Source: Kitasatospora cheerisanensis KCTC 2395 (GTDB lineage: Bacteria; Actinomycetota; Actinomycetes; Streptomycetales; Streptomycetaceae). From it: a DNA stretch of 64,000 nucleotides. Shown piece after piece: positions 35,136-43,765 of this stretch (its first letter is position 1; every line of letters begins with the position of its first letter). The notes beneath the pieces were generated by a model, which was given only the letters and a program-made list of their open reading frames with translations, ran no database searches and was not told the DNA's origin. Both the position numbers and the translations under genes were made by a program. Location of the stretch: positions 488,684 to 552,683 of the forward strand of contig NZ_KK853997.1 of the NCBI RefSeq assembly GCF_000696185.1, in the 5' to 3' direction.

Positions 35136-37355
35136 TCACAGGGCCGGCCGCTCTTCCGGGTCGAAGAGGTCCAGGACGGCCGGCGCGGGCCGGTCGGGGT
35201 GCTCCTGGGCGAGGGCGGGTCGTACCGGGTGCTTGCTGCTGTCGCCGTGGACGAGGGCCCGGTAGCGGCGGACGCGTTCGGCGAACCCGTCGTGGGTGCC
35301 GTCGGGGCCGACCGGGTCGAAGTGGTCGCTGGGCAGCAGCCCGGCGGTCTCCCGGTCCCACAGCACCACGGGGACGCCGACGACCAGGCAGATCGCGGCG
35401 TACCGGTGGCGGACGGCGGTGTCGGGGGTGCGGACCACGACCCGGGCGGTCCGCTGGTCGTGCTTGACGGCGGCGACGACCTGGCGGGGTTCGCGGTGCG
35501 AGTCGTCGAGGTGCAGCGGGGGCGCGTGGTCGCGGTGGGCCCAGCGGCGGCGCAGCGATCCGGTGCGTTCGGCCTGCCGGACGCCGCTGAGTTCGCCGCC
35601 GAGCCGCACCACCACCTGGTGGTTGAGGCCGAGCGGTTCGGGGCCGAAGCCGAGGCCGTACGGGTCGTCGGGTTCGGCGGCGTCCCAGTCCTCGACGGGC
35701 AGGCCGAGGTCGTGCGGGTCGAGGAAGAACTCGACCAGGGCTTCGCCTCCGCCGGCGGCCACGATGGCGTGGATGTGCCGGGCGACGGCGTCCGGCGGCA
35801 GCGGTTCGGCGGCCTGTTCGGCGGGTCTGGGCCGGCCGCCGTCCTCGTCGATCCACACCTGGCAGAGGAAGCGGCCGGGTCCGCTGCCGCCGGCGTGCTG
35901 GTAGCGACTGAGGCCGACGGCGACCCGCGGCCGGGCGGGGGTCCGGGTGTCGCGGGCGGCCCAGTCCGCGGCGTCCGCCCGGTGTTCGAACAGCGCCGGG
36001 TCGGGGATGCCGAGCCGGCGGGCGACCCGGCCGGTCCAGTCCTGGTGCTCCTCGGCCACGGCCGGCCGGGTGCCGCGCAGTTGGGCCGCCCGGAACTCGG
36101 CCAGCCGCAGCAGCGGCGGCACCCGCGGGACGCCGGGGGTGGCGGACGGCCCGCCGTGCAGGGTCTCCAGGTGGGCGATCAGCTCGGGCACGGCGGCCTG
36201 TTCGAGGGCGGCGGCGTGCTCGCCGCTGCCGGGCAGCCGGAGTCCGGCGGGCAGCGGGACGTCCGGCAGCGCGGCCCGGAACGCGCTGCCGAGCGGGAGT
36301 TCGGGGACGGGCTCGCCGAACAGCCGGACCAGCCAGCCGTGTTCCTCCGGCGAGAGCAGCGCGGCGGTGCCGAGCAGTCGGCCGTGTGCGGCGAGGCGGT
36401 CCGCGGCGACGGGGTGCGCGGCGCGCAGCGACTCGCAGAGCGCCGCCAGCGCCCGCGGCGTCTCGGCGAGCACGGCCGCGAGTTCCTCCGGGGCCGGCCC
36501 GCTGTCCTCGGCGCCGAGCACGGCGAGCCCGCAGGCCCCGGCCATCGCCCGCGCGTGCCGGCCGCGGAGCGCGGCGGTGGGCAGTTCGGCCCGGACGATC
36601 GCGGCCAACCGGCGGTGGCCCTCGGCGCCGGCCGAGGCGTGCCGCTCGTCCGCGCCCTGGGCGGGCGGCAGCAGCCGATCCGCCGTCACCTCGCCCATCT
36701 TCTCGGCGAGTTGCTCGCGTGCGACCTGCCACGGGACGGCCAGTCCCCGGTCGTCGTACCCGGCGCCGTTCAGCTTGCCCACCACCAGGCCGACCACGGC
36801 CTCGTCCCGGGGCGACCAGAGCGGCCCCCCGCTGTAGCCGGGGACGATGCCCGGCCCGGTGGCGAGGGCCCGGTCGAGGTAGGACAGCGCCGGGCCGCAG
36901 GCGGTGACGGTGGTGTCGACGTAGCTCTCCGGCGCCCGGCCGCTGTACCAGGCGCGCACCCGGTGCCCGCGGCGCAGCGCCCGCCAGCGCTGTTCGACCA
37001 CGGCGGGCGGCGGTTCGCCGTCGAGTTCGAGCAGCGCCAGGTCGCCGTGCCACTCCGGCGTACCGGCCCGGACGGGGCCGCCGCCCGGGGCGCGCGGGGC
37101 GATCCACACGGCGCAGCGGGCGGTGGCGGTGCCGGTGCGGAAGCCGACCCGCAGCGTGGCCGGGCCGGGGTCGGCGGGGTCGAGCTGGTCCCGGCCGAGC
37201 GCGTCGTTGACCACGTGCGCGCAGGTCAGGACGAGCCTGCCGGTCAGGTACACCCCGCAGCCGGAGGCCTGGCCGGTGCCGGTGAGGACGGTGGCCAGCG
37301 AGGAGAGCAGCGCCTGCTCCGCGGTGTCCCCGCCGGTCCCGAACCAGCCGCCCAT
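35136..37355 (-). CDS. Trypsin-like protease fused to VMAP domains
   Basis: 739 aa, no frameshift. Residues 1-200 are a trypsin-like serine protease with His47 (LTCAHVV), Asp105 (HGDLALLEL) and Ser175 (PGYSGGPLWS). Residues about 230-440 are the helical VMAP middle region (LAAIVRAELPTAALRG; WLVRLFGEPVPELPLG), and about 470-720 the VMAP C-terminal domain (CQVWIDEDG, EALVEFFLDPHDLGLPVEDW, QVVVRLGGEL, AICLVVGVPVVLWDRE). No signal peptide, so it works inside the cell. In the ternary vWA-MoxR-VMAP systems this protein is thought to be the scaffold, with the protease as sensor-triggered effector. Confidence 0.88.
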   Translation of the reverse strand: MGGWFGTGGDTAEQALLSSLATVLTGTGQASGCGVYLTGRLVLTCAHVVNDALGRDQLDPADPGPATLRVGFRTGTATARCAVWIAPRAPGGGPVRAGTPEWHGDLALLELDGEPPPAVVEQRWRALRRGHRVRAWYSGRAPESYVDTTVTACGPALSYLDRALATGPGIVPGYSGGPLWSPRDEAVVGLVVGKLNGAGYDDRGLAVPWQVAREQLAEKMGEVTADRLLPPAQGADERHASAGAEGHRRLAAIVRAELPTAALRGRHARAMAGACGLAVLGAEDSGPAPEELAAVLAETPRALAALCESLRAAHPVAADRLAAHGRLLGTAALLSPEEHGWLVRLFGEPVPELPLGSAFRAALPDVPLPAGLRLPGSGEHAAALEQAAVPELIAHLETLHGGPSATPGVPRVPPLLRLAEFRAAQLRGTRPAVAEEHQDWTGRVARRLGIPDPALFEHRADAADWAARDTRTPARPRVAVGLSRYQHAGGSGPGRFLCQVWIDEDGGRPRPAEQAAEPLPPDAVARHIHAIVAAGGGEALVEFFLDPHDLGLPVEDWDAAEPDDPYGLGFGPEPLGLNHQVVVRLGGELSGVRQAERTGSLRRRWAHRDHAPPLHLDDSHREPRQVVAAVKHDQRTARVVVRTPDTAVRHRYAAICLVVGVPVVLWDRETAGLLPSDHFDPVGPDGTHDGFAERVRRYRALVHGDSSKHPVRPALAQEHPDRPAPAVLDLFDPEERPAL

Positions 37356-37360
37356 GGCGG

Positions 37361-37801
37361 TCAGCTGCCGGCGGGCTGAGCGGGCAGTGCGGGGGGCGCG
37401 GGCGGCAGCTTCCAGGTCGCCGAGACGGTCATCGTCGCCTCGGCCTTGCCGCCGACGATGCCGAGCTTGAGGTCCGCGCCGAACTGCACCCCGAACTCGA
37501 CGGACACCTCGTCGGGCCGGGCCGGTACGGCCGCCACCGTGTCGTGGACCTCCTGCAGCAGCGGCACCAGCGGCTTCAGCGCCAGGCGCAGCGCGTCCCG
37601 CGCGAGTGCCGCCGTCCGGGCGCCCGCCCCGCTGGACACGGGGACCGCCCCGACCAGGTCCGGCGGCCTGCCCCAGTCCGCGTCCTCCGCCTGCTCCTTC
37701 CCGTCGGCCGGCCGGGCCGCGCCGGGGCCGATCGGGAAGACCCGCAGCATGATTGACGTGTCGTCAGAGAGTCCGAGCTCGATGTACTCCGTCACGCCCA
37801 C
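37361..37801 (-). CDS. Trypco1 (CU044_2847-family) protein
   Basis: 146 aa. The start TEYIELGLSDDTSIMLRVFP and the C-terminal half VHDTVAAVPARPDEVSVEFG with FGVQFGADLKLGIVGGKAEA and TMTVSATWK match the trypsin-co-occurring domain 1 family, a small beta-rich domain almost always next to trypsin-VMAP genes. The stop is 5 bp before the protease ATG. GTG 37801 is used; GTG 37795 gives the more usual MTEYIEL start. It is probably the first gene of the conflict operon and may hold the protease or its trigger in check. Confidence 0.85.
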   Translation of the reverse strand: MGVTEYIELGLSDDTSIMLRVFPIGPGAARPADGKEQAEDADWGRPPDLVGAVPVSSGAGARTAALARDALRLALKPLVPLLQEVHDTVAAVPARPDEVSVEFGVQFGADLKLGIVGGKAEATMTVSATWKLPPAPPALPAQPAGS

Positions 37802-37864
37802 GAGTATGGCGGCGGCCGCCCGGGCGTGTCGGGGAAACCGGCAAGCAGGCGCACATCCGCGACG

Positions 37865-39061
37865 TCACCGCGCTCCCGACTCCGGCTCGGGCCCGACCGG
37901 CTGGCGGACCACGGTCCGCAGCTTCTCGGGCGCGGCCCGGCGCGGATCGCCGAGGTAGACCTCGTGGTGCAGCGCGGTCGGCCGGAGCCCGTGGGCCGGC
38001 AGGTACTCGTGGTGCAGCCGGTGCAGCGCCGGGCCCTCGTCGTCGTACGGGCCGATGTGCAGCAACTGGGCGCTGGGGCCTTCGTGCAGCGTGAGCCGGC
38101 GGACCTCGGCGACGGCCGGGAGCTTCTTCTTCGCCAGCGCCGTCTGCCGGGCCTCCTCGACCTGCTCCTCGGTGATCCACGGCGGCAGGCTGATCAGCAT
38201 CGTCCAGTTCCAGCTGTCCTTGGCCCGGCTGGTGAACGCCTCCGGCCGGTCCGCCCACCACAGCCCTTCCAGCGGCCCGACCACGAAGTCCCCGCCCTCG
38301 CTGCGCTTTCCGGCGAACTTCAGCGTGTACGCCACCGCGTACAGCGCCTCCACCGCCCTCGTGTACGCGGGCGCCGTGTTCGGGTTGCCCGTCCCGTCCA
38401 CGGCCAGGAACTGCTGCGGGGGCACGTCCACCACGGCCCAGTCGGTGTTCTTGGGCGCGTAGAGCTCCTTCAATTCCTTCTTGACGTCGTACGGCGCCAT
38501 CTTCGGCTCTCCTCCTTGACGGCGGGCCTCGCCCAGCGACGCCCGGTAGCGTTCCAACCAGTCCTGCTCGGCCCGGAGTTGACCGAGGCTGTAGTCGAAG
38601 ATCGCCCGCACGAACTCCGGCCCGGGCTCCCCCGCGGCCTCGGCCCGCCGCACCTCCTCGATTCGCTCGGCCAGCGCCCGCGACCGCCGCTCCAGCGCGG
38701 CCAGCACCCGCGAACGGTCGACGGCCGGCTGATTGGCCAGCCCCACCAGCACCCGCGGAAACACCGGCCGCAGCTCCGCGAGCGCCTCCTCGGCCGCCGC
38801 CGCACACGCCCGCCGACCCTCCGCGGTCGCGGCGAACACCTTCCGCCGCTTGTCGCTCCCCGAGGTCGACCCCTCGGTCTGCTCGATCAGCCCGCGCTCC
38901 CGCAGCCTGGTCAACAGGTAGTAGATCGAACTGAACCCGATCTCGGTCCACTCCCGCATCCCGCGCTCGGCGATCACGGCATCCAGCTCGTACCCGTGCC
39001 GCGGCTGCTCCACCAGCAGCCCGAGCAGGGTCAGTTCGGCGGCGGTCAGGCCTGTGTCCAT
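37865..39061 (-). CDS. PadR-family regulator fused to a GyrI-like ligand-binding domain
   Basis: 398 aa. Residues 1-90 are a PadR winged helix (LTLLGLLVEQPRHGYELDAV; IYYLLTRLRERGLIEQ), 90-185 the usual helical PadR tail, and 188-395 a GyrI-like domain (YDVKKELKELYAPKNTDW, PPQQFLAVDGTGNPNT, YAVAYTLKFAGKRS, QLLHIGPYDDEGPAL). The two halves are normally separate genes. ATG 38500 of the GyrI part keeps a strong AAGGAGG upstream, so a free GyrI protein may also be made. It is likely a drug- or metabolite-responsive repressor. Target genes are unclear. Confidence 0.88.
   Translation of the reverse strand: MDTGLTAAELTLLGLLVEQPRHGYELDAVIAERGMREWTEIGFSSIYYLLTRLRERGLIEQTEGSTSGSDKRRKVFAATAEGRRACAAAAEEALAELRPVFPRVLVGLANQPAVDRSRVLAALERRSRALAERIEEVRRAEAAGEPGPEFVRAIFDYSLGQLRAEQDWLERYRASLGEARRQGGEPKMAPYDVKKELKELYAPKNTDWAVVDVPPQQFLAVDGTGNPNTAPAYTRAVEALYAVAYTLKFAGKRSEGGDFVVGPLEGLWWADRPEAFTSRAKDSWNWTMLISLPPWITEEQVEEARQTALAKKKLPAVAEVRRLTLHEGPSAQLLHIGPYDDEGPALHRLHHEYLPAHGLRPTALHHEVYLGDPRRAAPEKLRTVVRQPVGPEPESGAR
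38498..38517 (-). promoter_or_regulatory. Internal ribosome-binding site inside the PadR-GyrI frame
   Basis: On the minus strand AAGGAGGAGAG (38517 downwards) precedes the in-frame ATG at 38500 by about 8-10 bases. This is a far better site than at most gene starts in the window. Confidence 0.5.
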
Positions 39062-39290
39062 GTCGCTATCCTAGCGCTGTAATAACCGCCCGCACCCCGC
39101 CCCAACTGACCGCCCTCCCCGCCCGGTTCGACGCCCGACGCCTGCCCGCCGGGGCCCGCCCCTTCCGCGACCGCCCTCGCCCCGAGCCCCCCTGACGGGT
39201 CATCACCTCGCCGGCCCGCACTCCCGGCCGCCGCGGCCGGAAGACGCCACGCGTGACGAACCCACCCTCACCGGCTGGTATTACTGAACC

Positions 39291-39680
39291 ATGCAGGAAG
39301 AGACCGCACGCACCGCGATCGACACGTTCATCTCCGCGTTCAACGCCTCGGACGACAGCTACGTCACCACCCTGCTCTCCCAGGCCCTGACCTCGGACGT
39401 GGTCTTCTGGGGCCCCCTGGGCCGCAGCGAGGGAATCGCCGCCGTCGAGCGCTTCGTCCTCGACATCCGCCACCACCCGGCAGGCCCCGGCACCATGGTG
39501 CGCTGCTCGGCAGTCGACATGCCCGACGAATGGGCCCGCTACCAGTGGGTCTTCACCACCCCCGCCGGAGGCCCCCGCCTGGCCGGAACCGACGTCGTCC
39601 ACCTGCGCCGCAGCCTCATCGACCAGTTCATCGTCTTCGCCGGCGAGATCGACCCGCCCGCCGCCCACCCGGAGCGCTAA
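39291..39680 (+). CDS. SnoaL/NTF2-like protein
   Basis: 129 aa with the NTF2-fold pattern: TAIDTFISAFNASDDSYVTT (first helix pair), VVFWGPLGRSEGIAAVERFV, ARYQWVFTTPAGGPRLAGTD and a final LIDQFIVFAG strand. These are small-molecule-binding or isomerase-like proteins. ATG 39291 is the only credible start. It is divergent from the PadR-GyrI regulator, 229 bp away, which could regulate it. Confidence 0.85.
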   Translation: MQEETARTAIDTFISAFNASDDSYVTTLLSQALTSDVVFWGPLGRSEGIAAVERFVLDIRHHPAGPGTMVRCSAVDMPDEWARYQWVFTTPAGGPRLAGTDVVHLRRSLIDQFIVFAGEIDPPAAHPER

Positions 39681-39779
39681 AGCCACTCCCCCGCCGGGAG
39701 CGCCCACGTGTTCGACCTGGCCGCCGGCCCACCGTGCTCGCCCCCGCCGGGGCCGTGGCGACGAGCCGGCGGCGGGTGC

Positions 39780-40409
39780 TCAGTACAGCTTCTTCACCGC
39801 GGTGTTCAGGGTGTTCTTCCACGGGATCACGGGCGGATCGCCCCAGTAGCTCTGCCACAGGACCAGCGTCACCGTGTCGCCGTCGCGGCCCACGCCCCAC
39901 AGGTAGTTGACGTCGGGGCGCTCGGTGGCGTTGGAGTCGAAGGTGTGCATCCCCTGAAGGGTCGCGCCCTCCTCGACGTTGATCACCCCGTAGTCGCGGT
40001 AGGTCGCGGTCACGCCGGGCCGCTGCGGGGCGTGCGCGCAGGCGATGTAGTCCTGCCGGGCCTTGTCCGCGAAGGCGATGGCCTCGGCCTCCGTGGCGAA
40101 GACCGCCACCTTCTGCTGGGCGAGCGCGGTCTCCGCGGTGGTGAAGTCCCGGTGCCAGACGTTGACTTCGGCCGGCTCGCCGGGCCAGCCCACCACACAG
40201 TCGAAGTAGTCGCCCCACCCCCGGACGGTCGGCTGGGCGCGCCACGACTCGGTCTTCGGCAGGTCGGAGATGTACAGGGTCCCCGGCTGCGGCCGCCACT
40301 GGTCGGCCTCCGCCGCCCGCCCCGGGGCCGCCCCGGCCCCAGCGTCCCGACCGCCAGCACTGCGGCCCCACCGCGACCGCGCCCCGCGCAGCCGTGCACG
40401 TACTCCCAT
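39780..40409 (-). CDS. Hypothetical, probably secreted protein
   Basis: About 206-209 aa. The mature part (residues 36 onward: QWRPQPGTLYISDLPKTESW, YFDCVVGWPGEPAEVNVWHR, VINVEEGATLQGMHTFDS, VLWQSYWGDPPVIPWKN) has two Cys and no recognised family. From ATG 40409 the N-terminus is basic and has no hydrophobic core. If one G/C is added near 40337-40340 and GTG 40399 is used, the start becomes AAVLAVGTLGAGAAPGRAAEA, a plausible signal peptide. That shift is the same kind as elsewhere in the window. Confidence 0.65.
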   Translation of the reverse strand: MGVRARLRGARSRWGRSAGGRDAGAGAAPGRAAEADQWRPQPGTLYISDLPKTESWRAQPTVRGWGDYFDCVVGWPGEPAEVNVWHRDFTTAETALAQQKVAVFATEAEAIAFADKARQDYIACAHAPQRPGVTATYRDYGVINVEEGATLQGMHTFDSNATERPDVNYLWGVGRDGDTVTLVLWQSYWGDPPVIPWKNTLNTAVKKLY

Positions 40410-40732
40410 GGCTTCCCTCTCTCCGTGCGCTTCGATCACCCCGTCCCGCCCCGGCCGGGGCGGACTCCCTGCCACGGTGGGGTGTCCGCACCCCTGCGGC
40501 AGGGCCTTTCGGTCGGAATGACCGAAAAGTCCATGGCTGTCGACCGGGAAGCCGGCCAGTGCGGCGGCCACCGGCCGGACGGTGCGGCAGCGCCCGCCCG
40601 ACAGCCCCCGACGCGCCGCCGCGCTGTCCACCGGCGCAGCTTGCCGCGGCCGTCGTGAACTCCCCGGCGCCGTCCGGCAGATCGGCGGCTCTCCGCCCGG
40701 CGGGCAACGGCCGTCCACGCCCCGGCGCCCGC
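40410..40732. other. Intergenic region with one palindrome
   Basis: The 323 bp between the secreted protein gene start and the methyltransferase stop hold no credible gene. A strict palindrome at 40507-40527 is listed separately. Confidence 0.5.
40507..40527. promoter_or_regulatory. Palindrome, candidate operator upstream of the secreted protein gene
   Basis: Perfect arms TTTCGGTC (40507-40514) and GACCGAAA (40520-40527) around GGAAT, about 100 bp upstream of the secreted protein gene, an A/T-richer patch than its surroundings. Confidence 0.4.
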
Positions 40733-41542
40733 TCAGGCCCGGGCCAGGAACAGTTCCGCCGACATCGACGCGGTGACCGGGCCCTCCCCCAGGCGCGCCG
40801 TCATCTCCTCCGCCAGCGCGGCGTGCAGCGCCGGGTCCTCCGGCCGGCCGCCGCGCTCCGCGACGGCGGCGCGCAGCGGGGTGCCCGTCAGGAACCCGGT
40901 CGCCACCGCCCCCGCGGATTCGGCGGTGCCGTCCAGCACCACGGTCTCGTGCCGCTCCAGCGCCAGGCCGCCGCCGGCGAGGTCGGCGGAGACCTGGCCG
41001 GGGTCGTGGTACCCGTGCGGCAGCGTACGGAGGAACTCCGGCGGGTCGGCGTGGAACACCTGCGCGACGGCAGCCTGGACGGCGGCGTCGAAGCCGTGCT
41101 CCTCGATCGGCCCCCACGTGCTGAACAGCAGCCGACCGTCCGGGGCCAGCACCCGGCGGGCCTCCGCGAAGGCCGCCGGCCGGTCGGGGAAGAACATCGC
41201 GCCGAACTGACACACCACCAGGTCGAACGACCCGTCCTCGAACGGCAGTCGCTGCGCATCCGCCTGCCGCCAGGACGCCGTCGGCACCCGCTGGCGCCCG
41301 TACCCGACCATCGCCTCGTTCAGGTCCGTCGCCACCAGCTCCGCCGCGGGCAGCGCCACCACCAGCTCGGCCGTCAACACCCCCGTGCCGGCCGCGAGTT
41401 CAAGCACCCGCCGCGGTCGCAGCGCAGCGGCCCGCCCGGCCAGGTCCACCGCGAACGGCCGGAACAGCACCGGTACGAGGTACCGCTCGTACGCCTCCGG
41501 CATGGACGACGACCAGCGCCGGTCGGCAGGAACTCCGCTCAC
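40733..41542 (-). CDS. Class I SAM-dependent methyltransferase
   Basis: 269 aa. The SAM motifs are standard: VLELAAGTGVLTAELV (motif I), LVATDLNEAMV (acidic loop), WRQADAQRLPFEDGSFDLVV and QFGAMFFPDR (motif II), ARRVLAPDGRLLFSTWG (motif III). It is closest to UbiE/Methyltransf_11-type enzymes; substrate unknown. GTG 41542 is used; GTG 41551 is an alternative. It is divergent from the peptide operon 383 bp away. Confidence 0.9.
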   Translation of the reverse strand: MSGVPADRRWSSSMPEAYERYLVPVLFRPFAVDLAGRAAALRPRRVLELAAGTGVLTAELVVALPAAELVATDLNEAMVGYGRQRVPTASWRQADAQRLPFEDGSFDLVVCQFGAMFFPDRPAAFAEARRVLAPDGRLLFSTWGPIEEHGFDAAVQAAVAQVFHADPPEFLRTLPHGYHDPGQVSADLAGGGLALERHETVVLDGTAESAGAVATGFLTGTPLRAAVAERGGRPEDPALHAALAEEMTARLGEGPVTASMSAELFLARA

Positions 41543-41925
41543 CCCACCCACGCTAGCCCCGCCTCCGCGCCTCCCCCGCGCAACACACCCGACGACGCAC
41601 GCGCCTCCCCGCTCGGCCTCCTCGGCGACCGGCCGCGAGCCCCGCCGGAGCGACCGGCCGGCCACCGTGCGCCGGCCCGGTTCGCAGCGCTCCTCGACCC
41701 CTGGAACGCGCCCGGAGAAGCGATCCCGACCCGCCCTCCGGGAGGCGGCACTTCCCGTCAGAAAGACCCGACCGGACGAGTTGACAGAATCATGACAGCC
41801 GCTCATTTCCGCCGCCCCCGCCCGCCCGCACTCCGCATGCGTGGATCGGAGCACGCCCCTAGCGTGGGGAGAGGACATCGTCGACCCGACGATGACGTCC
41901 GTCCTTTCCCAAGGAGGCGTATCCG
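41543..41925. other. Divergent promoter region of the methyltransferase and the peptide operon
   Basis: No gene is seen in these 383 bp. A TTGACA hexamer lies at about 41780 and a TAGCGT hexamer near 41861, but they are too far apart to be one promoter. The translation of the long minus-strand frame across it is Arg/Gly-rich and not credible. Confidence 0.4.
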
Positions 41926-42132
41926 ATGCTTGCCCAGACCGTGCTGCCCAGGGAGCCGGCGCTTGCTCCCCTCCGGGTGTCGTCGCCCGAGATCGGCGCC
42001 GTGAAGGCGCTGATGACCGAGGACGAGTCGGCCGTCAGTGACGCGCCGCTGTACCGCCCCGAGGCCGCAGGCTTGCTGCTGCTGCTGGGCCTCGTCCTGC
42101 TCTCCCCGAAGGAGCCCAAGGAAAAGAAGTAG
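41926..42132 (+). CDS. 68-aa peptide with C-terminal membrane helix, possible precursor
   Basis: ATG 41926 has AAGGAGG seven bases upstream, one of the best sites in the window. The product has an acidic/hydrophilic N-terminal 45 residues (REPALAPLRVSSPEIGAVKA, MTEDESAVSDAPLYRPEA), then a Leu-rich helix (AAGLLLLLGLVLLS) and a basic tail KEPKEKK. This is either a tail-anchored small protein or a leader-type precursor peptide. It heads a four-gene operon whose other members overlap tightly, so it is likely the product or substrate the rest acts on. Confidence 0.6.
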   Translation: MLAQTVLPREPALAPLRVSSPEIGAVKALMTEDESAVSDAPLYRPEAAGLLLLLGLVLLSPKEPKEKK

Positions 42133-42173
42133 CACCGACCCGGCATCAGATCGGAAGAAAGTAGTACACCCTC

Positions 42174-42848
42174 ATGCCGTTCGCTGATTCGCCCCAGCGG
42201 GAGTACGCTGCCGCGACCGAGTGGGCGGCAGGCCGCGCCCTCGACGCTCTCACCGGTGCCGAGGGCGCGGCTCTTCCCGCCGCCGACGTGCCCGAGCCGC
42301 AGGCGCTGCTCGCCGCCGACCGGGTTCTCGGCCCGGACGTGTTCGCCCCGGCCCTGCTCACCGGCCGCCCGACCCCGCCCGAGGTGGCCGCCCGCGCCGC
42401 CGAAGCCTTCGTCCTGTTCCCGGCCGACTGGTCCGGCGTCCACGCGTGGCGCGACCGGGCCACCGCCGAACTCCTCGCCCGCGCCGGGCACCCCGTCGCG
42501 GCGGAGTCCCCGCCGCTGCCGCCCGACCCCGGCGAGCACGGCTGGCAGCGCTGGTCGGTCCTGATGGCGCAGCTCTGCTGTCTCGCCCTCCCGACGCTGG
42601 ACAGCCCCGTGCACCAGCGCGCCCGCGAGCACCCGCTGGCGCTGGCCCGCGGCGCGACCCGCGCCATGCTGCGGCGCGACCACCGCACCGCGACCCGGCT
42701 GGTCCGCTGGCTGGCCTGGTTGCAGAGCGTCGGCACGCCGCTCGCGCTGGAGCTCCGGCCCCTGCTGCGGCAGCTCGCGCTGACCGGTGACGGCACCGCC
42801 CGCACCGCCCTGGACCTCGCTGTCGCCGAACGGCTGGCCGCGGCATGA
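42174..42848 (+). CDS. Uncharacterised 224-aa protein of the peptide operon
   Basis: A mainly helical, Ala/Leu/Arg-rich soluble protein (QREYAAATEWAAGRALDALT; FVLFPADWSGVHAWRDRATA; MAQLCCLALPTLDSPVHQRA). There is no signal peptide or recognised catalytic motif. It starts 41 bp after the peptide gene and its TGA overlaps the ATG of the DUF6895-like gene by four bases. I do not recognise its family. Confidence 0.7.
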   Translation: MPFADSPQREYAAATEWAAGRALDALTGAEGAALPAADVPEPQALLAADRVLGPDVFAPALLTGRPTPPEVAARAAEAFVLFPADWSGVHAWRDRATAELLARAGHPVAAESPPLPPDPGEHGWQRWSVLMAQLCCLALPTLDSPVHQRAREHPLALARGATRAMLRRDHRTATRLVRWLAWLQSVGTPLALELRPLLRQLALTGDGTARTALDLAVAERLAAA

Positions 42849-43765
42849 ACCAGACCCTGCTGAGCAACGCCCACCAGCTCGCCACCCGCTCGCTGGCCTG
42901 GCTGTACGCCACCCACGACCAGGGCCACGGCGTCCTCCCCCCGGAGGACAGCAACGTCGACCTGGACCTCTCCAACCCCGACAACGCGTACAAGCCGATC
43001 GGCGAGTGCGCGCTGGCCGGCTCGCTGGTGCTGCGGGAGTCGGTGGCCGGGCCCACCGACCGGGAGCGGGCCCGCGCGCTGCTGGACTTCGGCTGGCAGC
43101 AGCTGCGCCAGGGCGACCTGCTGTACGAGCGGCAGTTCCGGCACATCCTGATCAGCGACCCGCTGGAGATGTACGGGCACTTCCACCGCTCCGGCTACCG
43201 GCACGCGGCACTGGAGGACCTGCTGCACAGCCTGGACGGGCTGCGCTCGACGCATGCCGTGGAGGCGATGGCGAACCGGCAGCTGGCGGTGGTCAACGCC
43301 CGGTCGGTGGTCGGGCTGGAGAGCAAGCCCGACTGGGACGCGCTCGCGGCGACCACCTGGCTCGGCGCCCGGCCGGAGCCGTGGGCGATCGACTGGATCA
43401 CCGGCTACAACGTCACGCACACCGTGTTCCACATGACCGACTGGGGCGCGGTGCCGGACCGGCTGCCGGTGCCGCTGCAGGAGTACCTGGCCGAGTGGCT
43501 GCCGGTCTGGGTGGACATCTGGCAGGAGACCGGCCAGTGGGACCTGATGGGCGAGCTGCTGATCGTGGACGCCTGCCTGCCCGAGTCGGTCTGCGACCCG
43601 GACAGCCTGGCGCAACTGGTCGCCGTCCAGCACCCGGACGGGCTGCTGCCGCGCGACCTGGACCCGATCGACGAGGACCCGGGCAAGGCGTTCAAGGAGA
43701 ACGAGCACACCGCGGTGGTGGGCGTGCTGGCCGGCACCCTCACGCTCGCCCGCACCCTCCGGTGA
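42845..43765 (+). CDS. DUF6895-like protein
   Basis: 306 aa, all-helical, resembling an alpha/alpha-toroid-type repeat protein. It has a conserved acidic start HDQGHGVLPPEDSNVDLDLS, NPDNAYKPIGECALAG, ERQFRHILISDPLEMYGHFH and a YNVTHTVFHMTDWG segment with several His residues that could bind metal or form an active site. Similar proteins occur in streptomycete small-molecule or peptide loci but have no assigned role. Both ends overlap neighbours by four bases, showing strict translational coupling. Confidence 0.7.
   Translation: MNQTLLSNAHQLATRSLAWLYATHDQGHGVLPPEDSNVDLDLSNPDNAYKPIGECALAGSLVLRESVAGPTDRERARALLDFGWQQLRQGDLLYERQFRHILISDPLEMYGHFHRSGYRHAALEDLLHSLDGLRSTHAVEAMANRQLAVVNARSVVGLESKPDWDALAATTWLGARPEPWAIDWITGYNVTHTVFHMTDWGAVPDRLPVPLQEYLAEWLPVWVDIWQETGQWDLMGELLIVDACLPESVCDPDSLAQLVAVQHPDGLLPRDLDPIDEDPGKAFKENEHTAVVGVLAGTLTLARTLR

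Noticed and set aside
34773..37379. An 868-codon open frame on the plus strand opposite the trypsin-VMAP gene
   Set aside because: The translation is Gly/Arg/Ala-rich without domains, and the opposite strand has a clear protease triad and VMAP segments.
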